From the NCBI GenBank assembly GCA_005779435.1, contig SXJH01000196.1:1-7423 (forward strand): a DNA stretch of 7,423 nt, in the 5' to 3' direction. Origin of the DNA: Nitrosomonas sp. (GTDB lineage: Bacteria > Pseudomonadota > Gammaproteobacteria > Burkholderiales > Nitrosomonadaceae). The notes beneath the pieces were generated by a model that was not told where the DNA came from, searched no databases, and worked only from the letters and a program-made list of their open reading frames with translations. The position numbers and the translations under genes are program-made. Below, one piece after another: positions 1-5,960 of the stretch (its first letter is position 1; every line of letters begins with the position of its first letter).

Positions 1-210
1 GCTTTGCTCAATACGCCGCCACGCCTGCTGCACCATTTGTTGCGTTTCAAGCGGCATCGGCTGCATCGTATCCGGTGCCAATCCGCCGACGAGACAAACG
101 ACCTCGATATTGCACGGCAGATCCCGCTGCAACGCCGTCCAGCTCTGACTGAACGCATAACACCAACTGCACATCGGATCGTGGCTATAAAAAATTCGGG
201 AGGATTTCAT
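1..210 (-). CDS. DsbA family (FrnE-like) thioredoxin-fold oxidoreductase, 5' part only
   Basis: The minus-strand frame opens with ATG at 210-208 and stays open for 70 codons to the window edge, so the C-terminus is missing. The protein begins MKSSRIFYSHDPMCSWCYAF. This is a first beta strand leading into a CxxC active site (C14-S-W-C17) preceded by HDPMCSW, the signature of DsbA/FrnE-like (PF01323) proteins that exchange or isomerise dithiols. No signal peptide is visible, so a cytoplasmic protein is likely, unlike periplasmic DsbA. It lies 57 bases downstream of rluB on the same strand and probably belongs to the gshA-gshB-rluB transcript. A thiol oxidoreductase would fit that glutathione context. 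The Shine-Dalgarno sequence is weak (GAG about 10 bases before ATG). An in-frame TGA at 252-250 limits any upstream extension to 13 codons. Family assignment is fairly sure; the substrate is unknown. Confidence 0.85.
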   Translation of the reverse strand, partial: MKSSRIFYSHDPMCSWCYAFSQSWTALQRDLPCNIEVVCLVGGLAPDTMQPMPLETQQMVQQAWRRIEQS

Positions 211-252
211 GAAGTACTGCTCGTCGTTTATTCTAGCGGCAACAACCGGTCA

Positions 253-276
253 ATCGGGATTCATAAGCTACCCGAT
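253..276 (-). other. Inverted repeat spanning the rluB stop codon
   Basis: ATCGGG (253-258) and CCCGAT (271-276) form a 6-bp stem with a 12-base loop that contains the rluB TAG. The 10-mer CAACAACCGG also occurs twice as a direct repeat, at 240-249 and 283-292, flanking the hairpin. No T-run follows in the minus-strand direction, so it is not a standard intrinsic terminator. It may only modulate mRNA stability between rluB and the downstream gene, or it may be chance. Confidence 0.3.
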
Positions 277-1098
277 CAAACTCAACAACCGGCGCGTTTC
301 CTTTTCATCCAATTCCATCCATTGTCCGCGTTTAATTCTGGGCGGCAGGTTGATCGGGCCGAAACGGACGCGCATCAAGCGGCTCACCGTCAAACCGATT
401 GCTTCAAACATGCGCCGCACTTCGCGGTTTTTGCCTTCTTTGAGGATAACGCGATACCAATGATTGGCACCTTCTCCGCCTTGATCGGCGAGATAAGTGA
501 ACGCCGCTTGGCCGTCTTCCAATTCGATGCCGGCGGTGAGTTGCGCCATTTGTTCGTCGGTGAGTTCGCCGAGTATGCGCACGGCGTATTCGCGCTCCAT
601 TTCAAAGCGCGGGTGCATAAGCCGGTTTGCCAATGCGCCGTCGTTGGTAAAAATCAGCAAACCGCTGGTATTGAAGTCCAGCCGCCCGATAGCGATCCAC
701 TTCGACGACCGCAAGTACGGCAGCTTATCGAAAACGGAGGGACGGCCTTGCGGATCGTCGCGGCTGACGATTTCGCCTTCCGGTTTGTGATACAACAGCA
801 CCTTGGGCAGATCCTCTTCGGCATGAATGCGGATCACGCGCCTACCAATGCGGACAATATCGCCCGCTCCGGCGCGATCGCCAAGCACCGCCGTTTTACC
901 GTTCAAAGTGATATTGCCTTCGGCAATCAGCGCTTCCATCTCGCGGCGCGAACCCAGCCCCTTTTGCGCCAATAGCTTTTGCAGTTTGAAAGTTGCCGCT
1001 GGCGGCGCCTTGCTGGCCGCCGGTGCGTCCTGAATGGGCGCACGCTCAACGGGCGGCGTTTTTTTCTTGGCCGGACGAAACGGTGTTCTTGCTTTCAT
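268..1098 (-). CDS. rluB: 23S rRNA pseudouridine synthase, RluB type
   Basis: A 276-residue RsuA/RluB/E/F family pseudouridine synthase. Members of the RluB branch convert U2605 of 23S rRNA to pseudouridine. Residues 1-35 form a Lys/Pro/Ala-rich basic tail typical of this branch. An S4 RNA-binding domain follows at about 37-95 (KLQKLLAQKGLGSRREMEAL). The catalytic domain runs from about 98 to the end, with the active-site motif GRLDFNTSGLL at 138-148 (catalytic Asp141) and the conserved EGKNREVRRMFEAIG at 221-235. Length is normal. The ATG overlaps the gshB TGA in an ATGA junction, implying translational coupling; the preceding GGGA is only a moderate ribosome site. The gene ends in TAG. RluB versus the close paralogues RluE/RluF rests on the basic tail and the LDFNTSG core and is reasonably sure. 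Confidence 0.93.
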   Translation of the reverse strand: MKARTPFRPAKKKTPPVERAPIQDAPAASKAPPAATFKLQKLLAQKGLGSRREMEALIAEGNITLNGKTAVLGDRAGAGDIVRIGRRVIRIHAEEDLPKVLLYHKPEGEIVSRDDPQGRPSVFDKLPYLRSSKWIAIGRLDFNTSGLLIFTNDGALANRLMHPRFEMEREYAVRILGELTDEQMAQLTAGIELEDGQAAFTYLADQGGEGANHWYRVILKEGKNREVRRMFEAIGLTVSRLMRVRFGPINLPPRIKRGQWMELDEKETRRLLSLIG

Positions 1099-2057
1099 GA
1101 TTTCCCGGACTCGATGGCCGCTTCAATGGCGTCGAGCATCAATGCAGCGACATTTAGGCCGGTTTGTTGGGTGATTTCCTGCATACCGGTCGGGCTGGTC
1201 ACGTTGATTTCGGTCAAGTAATCGCCGATCACATCCAACCCGACCAGCAGCAAACCGCGTTTGAGCAATTCCGGACCGAGCGTTGCGGCGATTGCGCGGT
1301 CGCGCTCGGATAGCGGTTGCGCTTTTCCGGTACCGCCCGCCGCCAGATTGCCACGCGTCTCCCCCGGTTTCGGGATGCGCGCCAATGCATACGGCACGGC
1401 TTTCCCGGCAATCAACAAAATGCGCTTGTCGCCTTGTGCGATTTCGGGAATGAAACGCTGCGCCATGATGGTACGCGTGCCGTAATGCGTCAGCGTTTCG
1501 AGAATCACGCTGAGATTGTGATCGGCGCCGTGCACTCTGAATACGCTGGCGCCGCCCATGCCGTCCAACGGCTTGAGCACGATGTCTTGGTGCTTGCTCA
1601 GAAATTCCCGGATCAGATGCGGTTGACTGGTGACCAATGTCGGCGCCGTGAATTGCGGAAATTGCGCGATTGCCAGCTTTTCGTTGTGATCGCGAATGGC
1701 TTTAGGGCTATTGATAACCCGTGCTCCCTGCGCTTGCGCCAGCTCCAGCAAGTACGTGCTGTAAACGTATTCCATGTCGAACGGCGGATCTTTGCGCATC
1801 GACACGGCATCGAACGCATGCAGCGGCATTGCCGCGATGTCGCCGGTTTGATACCAGCGGCCGTCCGTGTGCGGCGTGTCCGTCAATGACAGCGTTCTTG
1901 AAAAACCGGTCACGATATTATTAATCAATACAATATCGTGCTGATAAAGCACATAAACCCGATGATCTCTGGCAATGGCTTCGCGGATCATCGCATAACT
2001 GGAATCCTTGCCGGTTTTGATCGAATCGAGTTGATCGACGACAAATACGAGCTTCAT
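1095..2057 (-). CDS. gshB: Glutathione synthetase
   Basis: A 320-residue ATP-grasp ligase that joins gamma-glutamylcysteine to glycine with ATP, the second and last step of glutathione synthesis in the cytoplasm. The N-terminal domain starts MKLVFVVDQLDSIK, a GshB hallmark, and carries MRKDPPFD at 87-94. The ATP-grasp part has the nucleotide-binding loop KPLDGMGG at 162-169, the glycine/GSH loop RGNLAAGG at 235-242 and the metal-binding EINVTSPTG at 283-291. All expected motifs are present and the length matches the family. The frame stays open 45 codons further upstream, but that stretch lies inside gshA and is not GshB-like. The ATG at 2057, overlapping the gshA TGA by ATGA, is therefore the start. 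The 3' end overlaps rluB in the same way. Confidence 0.97.
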   Translation of the reverse strand: MKLVFVVDQLDSIKTGKDSSYAMIREAIARDHRVYVLYQHDIVLINNIVTGFSRTLSLTDTPHTDGRWYQTGDIAAMPLHAFDAVSMRKDPPFDMEYVYSTYLLELAQAQGARVINSPKAIRDHNEKLAIAQFPQFTAPTLVTSQPHLIREFLSKHQDIVLKPLDGMGGASVFRVHGADHNLSVILETLTHYGTRTIMAQRFIPEIAQGDKRILLIAGKAVPYALARIPKPGETRGNLAAGGTGKAQPLSERDRAIAATLGPELLKRGLLLVGLDVIGDYLTEINVTSPTGMQEITQQTGLNVAALMLDAIEAAIESGKS

Positions 2058-3343
2058 GGCTTCGTTTGCACAGCCGGATCGGTTTGCTCCAGCTCCAACG
2101 CGGCGGCCAATAGCGCAAGACGCGCAACGACACCGTAGGCGTAGAAACGATTCGGAATGATATTCGGCCGCGCGGCGTTGGCTTCCAGGCAAGTGGATTC
2201 GAACGCCAGCGGCACGAAATGCATGCCCGGCGCGTTCAGATTCTCGTCGATGCCGCGCCCGGTATGCACGCGGTAAAAACCGCCGACGACGTAATGGTCG
2301 ATCATGTACACCACCGGCTCCGCAACCGCCTGATTGATGGTTTCAAAAGTGTAGACGCCTTCTTGCACCAGCACATTGGAAACTTGCAATCCTTCTTTCA
2401 CCACCGCCATTTTGTTGCGCTGCTTGCGGTTGAGGCTGTGGATATCCTCGCCGCTTTTGACCGTCATGATGCCCATGCCGTAAGTACCCGAATCGGCTTT
2501 GACGATAACGAAAGGATCTTCCTTGACGCCGTATTGCCGGTATTTCTTCTCGATCACCGACAAGATGCGGTCAATCGCCGCAGCCAGACAATCGACACCC
2601 TGTTTCTACAGGAAATTGATTTCGCCGCACGAAGAAAAACGCGGATTGATCAACCAGGGATCGATGCCGATCAATTCGGAAAATTCCTGCGCCACGCGGT
2701 CGTATGCAGCAAAGTGATTGGATTTTTTGCGCGTGGCCCAACCCGCATGCAGCGGCGGCATAACCGTTTGATGCAATCCTTGCAAAATGTCCGGCACGCC
2801 GGTCGACAAATCGTTGTTGAGCAATACCGCACACGGTTCAAAATTACCGACGCTCAATTTATTGTCTTTGCGCACAATCGGCTCCAGCGTGACCGATTGC
2901 CCGTCGGGCAGATCGATCTGAGTAGCCGCAGCGATTTCAGGCAACAACGTGCCCAATCGCACATTCAATCCGGCGCGCTGCATGATGTTTTGCAACGTCG
3001 CCACGTTTTGCAGGTAAAAAGTATTGCGCGTGTGATTTTCCGGGATCAGCAACACGCTGTGCGTTTCCGGACAGATCTTTTCGATCGCGCTCATCATCGC
3101 TTGCACGCACAGCGGCACGAATTCCGGATTCAGGTTGTTAAATCCGCCGGGAAACAAATTGGTATCGACCGGTGCCAGCTTGAATCCGCTATTGCGCAAA
3201 TCGACCGAACAATAAAACGGGATAGCGTGCTCGCGCCATTTTTTGCGCAACCAGTGTTCAATGGTCGGCATGGCGTTGATGATACGATTTTCCAGTTCGA
3301 GAATCGGGCCGCGCAAAGCGGTGGATAGATGAGGTACCGGCAT
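2054..3343 (-). pseudogene. gshA: Glutamate-cysteine ligase (GshA, TIGR02049 type), interrupted by an in-frame amber codon
   Basis: This frame encodes the 429-codon small-family glutamate-cysteine ligase (PF08886), which makes gamma-glutamylcysteine and commits cysteine to glutathione. It is unrelated in sequence to E. coli GshA. Codon 246 is TAG. The first half is 245 residues and includes VDLRNSGFKLAPVDTNLFPG (47-66) and SSCGEINFL (237-245). The second half continues in the same frame with KQGVDCLAAAIDRILSVIEK and KADSGTYGMGI (282-292), and ends at a TGA that overlaps gshB. No frameshift is needed: changing one base (TAG to GAG, CAG or similar) restores the whole protein. The ATG at 3343 is preceded by a good -10 but no clear Shine-Dalgarno sequence. 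Possible explanations are a recent nonsense mutation, a sequencing or assembly error, or amber readthrough. A second fragment could start at TTG 2563 or GTG 2557 (codons 261 and 263), but no ribosome site supports this. Confidence 0.9.
2606..2608 (-). other. In-frame TAG stop within gshA
   Basis: On the minus strand the codons read AAT TTC CTG TAG AAA CAG GGT GTC, translating as N-F-L-stop-K-Q-G-V in the middle of a conserved block. The next stop in this frame is the natural gshA end, 183 codons later. Family members usually carry a charged pair (Glu-Arg or similar) after the E-I-N-F-hydrophobic segment. That is recalled family knowledge and makes GAG the most likely ancestral codon (inference). 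Confidence 0.9.
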
Positions 3344-3370
3344 TGTTATAAAAATGATTGAATCAAAGCC

Positions 3371-3379
3371 ATTATAGCA
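3371..3379 (-). promoter_or_regulatory. Extended -10 promoter element for the gshA-gshB-rluB operon
   Basis: The minus strand reads TGCTATAAT, a perfect TATAAT (3376-3371) preceded by TGn, so it is an extended -10 for a sigma-70-like factor. No good -35 is found at 16-18 bases (ACAATC at 17), which an extended -10 tolerates. Transcription would start near 3364, giving a 5' leader of about 20 bases before the gshA ATG at 3343. It lies in the gap between the divergent gshA and kef genes. Confidence 0.55.
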
Positions 3380-3395
3380 TCTTGTACCGTATCGA

Positions 3396-3424
3396 TTGTG
3401 ATCGCTCCGATCCTGCAGTATCTT
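3396..3424 (+). promoter_or_regulatory. Candidate promoter for the kef gene
   Basis: TTGTGA (3396-3401) and TATCTT (3419-3424) are separated by 17 bases, a moderate sigma-70-like match. If used, transcription would start near 3431 and only the ATG at 3455 could serve as the kef start. The -35 would lie next to the upstream part of the divergent gshA promoter. The match is weak and could be chance. Confidence 0.25.
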
Positions 3425-3454
3425 TACGGCTTTATCGCCATCGTCACCTTCGCC

Positions 3455-5434
3455 ATGTTCAATCCCTTGCAGCCTATCCTTATCTTGTTGGCCGTCGCCG
3501 TTTTGGCTGTGGTTGTGTTTCGCTTATTGCGCTTGCCGCCTATGTTGGGGTATCTATTGGCTGGCGTCGTCATCGGGCCGCATGCGCTGGGATGGATTCC
3601 GGACAGCGATGAGACGCGCCATTTGGCGGAATTCGGCGTGGTATTTTTAATGTTCAGCATCGGCCTCGAATTCAGCCTGCCGAAGCTCGTCGCGATGAAG
3701 CGCATTGTGTTTGGTTTCGGCACTGCGCAGGTGATCGTCTCCATTCTGGCGGTAATCGCAATCGCCTGGCTGTTTCAGTTGGATTGGCGCGTAGGATTGA
3801 TACTCGGCGGCGCTTTGGCGATGTCATCCACCGCAATTGTCAGCAAATTGCTAACCGAGCGCGCCGAACTCAATTCGGCGCACGGCAAGCAAATCATCGG
3901 CGTATTGTTGCTGCAAGACTTGGCGGTGATTCCGCTGCTGATCATCATCCCCGCTTTGGCAAGCCAGGCAAGCTCGGAAGCCGATGATTTTACGTTGACG
4001 CTGACGATTGCGATGCTGAAAGTCGCCGTGGTTTTAACCTTTATTTTTTTCATCGGCCAAAAACTGATGCGTCCTTGGTTCCATCTGGTCGCCCGGCAAA
4101 AATCGTCGGAATTGTTTGTGCTCAATGTATTGCTGATTACCTTGGGATTGGCCTGGATCACCGAACTGGCGGGACTGTCGCTGGCGTTGGGCGCATTCCT
4201 CGCCGGTATGTTGATCTCGGAAACCGAATACCGCTACCAAGTGGAAGACGACATCAAACCTTTCCGGGACGTGCTGCTGGGTTTGTTTTTCGTCACCATC
4301 GGCATGTTGCTCGACATGCAAGTGGTGTTTGCAAGCTTTGTATGGATATTGGTCATTTTATTAGCGCTGACCGTGTTAAAAGTCGTCGTGATCGCCGTGT
4401 TGTCGCGCTTATTCGGCGCAGACCCCGGCGTTGCGGTCAGAACGGGATTGAGTTTGGCGCAAGCCGGCGAATTCGGTTTTGTATTGTTGGCGCAGGCCAG
4501 CGAATCCGGCCTGGTTGAAAACACCGTGTTGCAGCCGGTACTGGCGGCGATGGTGTTGTCGATGTTCATGGCGCCCTTTTTGATCGAATACAGCGAAGCG
4601 ACGATTCAGCGCTTTTATAGCTCCGACTGGATGCATCGCGCGATGCAGATCACCGCTATCGCATCGCAAACGATGGCGGCGCAGGATCATGTGATTATTT
4701 GCGGTTACGGGCGCAGCGGCCAAAGCATTGCACGGATTCTGGAGCAGGAAAACATTCCGTTTATCGCACTGGACCTGGATCCGCACCGCATTCAGGAAGC
4801 AACCCAAGCGGGCGAATCGGTGGTGTATGGCGATGCCGCCCGGCGCGAAGTACTGACCGCAGCGGGCTTGATGCGCGCAAAAGTGCTGGTAATCAGCTAC
4901 GCGGATACGGTTTCCGCGTTAAAAATCCTGAAACTCGTACAAGAATTGCGGCCCGATTTATCCGTCGTGGTCAGAACCCATGACGATTCGAATATCGATC
5001 TATTGAAGGAAGCGGGCGCCACGGAAGTCGTTGCGGAAATCATGGAAGGCGGCCTGATGCTGGCATCGCACGCGCTGATGTTCGCCGATATCTCTGCGGC
5101 GCGCATCATGCAACGTATCCGGGAAATCCGCGAGCAGCGCTATCGGCTATTGCGCGGTTTTTATCACGGCTCGGACGAAACGGACGACAGCAACGAAAAA
5201 TACTTCCCGCGCTTACTGACCCTCACCATTCCGACCGATGCCGCAGCCATTGATCGAACCTTACGGGATATCGACCTCGCCAGCTTATCCGTCGAAGTCA
5301 CCGCCGTCAGAAGACGCAATATCCGCGGCCTGCTCCCCACCGGCGAAACACGACTGCAATCCGGCGATGTCGTCGTACTTAGGGGTACTCAAGAAAATCT
5401 CGCCGCTGCCGAAATAAAATTAATACAACATTAA
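3455..5434 (+). CDS. Kef-type CPA2 family monovalent cation/proton antiporter with RCK domains
   Basis: A 659-residue inner-membrane K+(Na+)/H+ exchanger of the CPA2 family. About 12-13 hydrophobic segments fill residues 5-380, with LPPMLGYLLAGVVIGPHALG (27-46), FGVVFLMFSIGLEFSLPKL (60-78), the ion-site motif LLLQDLAVIP (151-160, Gln-Asp at 154-155) and QAGEFGFVLL (336-345). A cytoplasmic TrkA-N/RCK domain starts near 410 with the nucleotide-binding loop GYGRSGQSIA (417-426) and acidic Asp440. A TrkA-C-like domain fills about 583-655. E. coli KefB/KefC lack this TrkA-C end, so the protein is Kef-like rather than a strict KefB orthologue. The frame is open from GTG at 3398, which would add 19 residues; ATG 3455 was preferred because relatives begin just before the first helix. 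Neither start has a clear ribosome site. It is divergent from gshA, and glutathione-linked gating is plausible but unproven. Confidence 0.93.
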   Translation: MFNPLQPILILLAVAVLAVVVFRLLRLPPMLGYLLAGVVIGPHALGWIPDSDETRHLAEFGVVFLMFSIGLEFSLPKLVAMKRIVFGFGTAQVIVSILAVIAIAWLFQLDWRVGLILGGALAMSSTAIVSKLLTERAELNSAHGKQIIGVLLLQDLAVIPLLIIIPALASQASSEADDFTLTLTIAMLKVAVVLTFIFFIGQKLMRPWFHLVARQKSSELFVLNVLLITLGLAWITELAGLSLALGAFLAGMLISETEYRYQVEDDIKPFRDVLLGLFFVTIGMLLDMQVVFASFVWILVILLALTVLKVVVIAVLSRLFGADPGVAVRTGLSLAQAGEFGFVLLAQASESGLVENTVLQPVLAAMVLSMFMAPFLIEYSEATIQRFYSSDWMHRAMQITAIASQTMAAQDHVIICGYGRSGQSIARILEQENIPFIALDLDPHRIQEATQAGESVVYGDAARREVLTAAGLMRAKVLVISYADTVSALKILKLVQELRPDLSVVVRTHDDSNIDLLKEAGATEVVAEIMEGGLMLASHALMFADISAARIMQRIREIREQRYRLLRGFYHGSDETDDSNEKYFPRLLTLTIPTDAAAIDRTLRDIDLASLSVEVTAVRRRNIRGLLPTGETRLQSGDVVVLRGTQENLAAAEIKLIQH

Positions 5435-5444
5435 ATTTTACAAG

Positions 5445-5464
5445 CCGGGTTAAGTCGGATTTTT
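5445..5464 (+). terminator. Weak terminator-like hairpin after the kef gene
   Basis: Starting 11 bases after the kef stop, CCGG (5445-5448) can pair with TCGG (5455-5458, one G-U pair) around a 6-base loop, followed directly by ATTTTT (5459-5464). The layout is that of an intrinsic terminator, but a 4-bp stem is too short to be confident. Confidence 0.3.
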
Positions 5465-5894
5465 CTGCAATAGTAAAACGAATATCCGGATAAATCGGTG
5501 CAAAACAATTATCGCCAGTATTTCTATATTTACGTAAAAACCCTTACATTCTTTGGTAAGATTATCGTTAAAAGAAAAATCAATCATAAAGATACAACCA
5601 TTAAACAGTGCGATATATCATGCTTGGCATACCGAAACTCATATCGAACTTCTTAATGAATGGATCTATAACCCATGCATGGCCTCGAACACTCTCAACA
5701 CATCAATTTGGAAGAACAGCTTCCAATCAAGTATGTATTGCACAATCTCTATCGAAAATAGCAAGAGGAGAAGATTGCTTTACAGTCCGGATGTATTTAC
5801 CAAAGTATTCGAGAAAGCAATGAAGCCGATGGGTGCAGGAAATACGGAAATACCGTTATAAGAAGCGATGGTATTCCGAATAAACATACCGTAA

Positions 5895-5932
5895 GCCAAG
5901 ACGACATATGCTTGGCAGCTCTTATAAGAGCT
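5895..5932. promoter_or_regulatory. Two abutting dyads upstream of the large secreted-protein gene
   Basis: GCCAAG (5895-5900) and CTTGGC (5911-5916) form a 6-bp inverted repeat with a 10-base spacer. The next base begins a 16-bp perfect palindrome, AGCTCTTATAAGAGCT (5917-5932), which ends 28 bases before the ATG at 5961. The second dyad also contains TATAAG, a possible -10, but no matching -35 is seen 17 bases upstream (GACGAC). The pair could be operator sites for a dimeric regulator or RNA hairpins in the 5' leader. Confidence 0.4.
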
Positions 5933-5960
5933 ATCTGTAAATTGAACGAAAAGAATAGCG

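Larger units (their letters stand above)
5435..5960. other. AT-rich intergenic region without a convincing gene
   Basis: About 525 bases, visibly richer in A and T than the flanking genes. Three plus-strand frames each have short open stretches: 5553-5861 (TTG start, 102 codons), GTG 5608 or ATG 5620 to 5823 (up to 71 codons), and ATG 5675 to a TAG at 5759-5761, which reopens to 5968. They overlap one another, none has a start with a proper ribosome site, and I recognise no family in any. A strong AGGAG at 5766-5770 is followed by ATT and TTG but not ATG. The perfect palindrome TTTACGTAAA lies at 5529-5538 and a small stem CTTAC/GTAAG at 5543-5560. The 10-mer ATGCTTGGCA occurs twice (5620-5629 and 5908-5917). 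It may hold the regulatory region of the next gene plus remnants of a decayed gene. Confidence 0.5.

Noticed and set aside
4..975. A 323-codon plus-strand open frame opposite rluB and the DsbA-like gene.
   Set aside because: The minus strand has unambiguous RluB and CxxC signatures; the plus-strand product has no family features and spans two real genes and their gap.
2606..2608. Pyrrolysine or general amber recoding at the gshA TAG.
   Set aside because: Nothing in the window supports it: rluB also ends in TAG with only five codons before the next stop, and pyrrolysine systems are not expected in this kind of organism. Kept only as a remote alternative.
2564..2640. A frameshift as the cause of the gshA break.
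   Set aside because: Both halves are in the same frame (stop positions differ by a multiple of three) and the 14 codons after the TAG read sensibly, so a point nonsense change suffices.
2219..3328. A 369-codon plus-strand open frame opposite gshA, longer than either half of the interrupted gshA.
   Set aside because: Its translation is rich in His, Arg and Gln with no recognisable motif, while the minus strand carries clear GshA motifs and the gshB overlap. It is a shadow of gshA codon usage.
5543..5560. Hairpin CTTAC/GTAAG as a kef terminator.
   Set aside because: It has a five-base stem, an AT-rich eight-base loop and no T-run after it, and lies over 100 bases past the stop codon.
5553..5861. 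A 102-codon plus-strand ORF in the AT-rich gap as a hypothetical gene.
   Set aside because: It needs a TTG start with no ribosome site, overlaps other open frames of equal quality, and shows no recognisable domain. It is described within the intergenic feature instead.
5911..5932. A sigma-54 promoter upstream of the large protein gene.
   Set aside because: TTGGCA at 5912-5917 resembles a -24 element, but the expected GC of the -12 element is AA at the required spacing.
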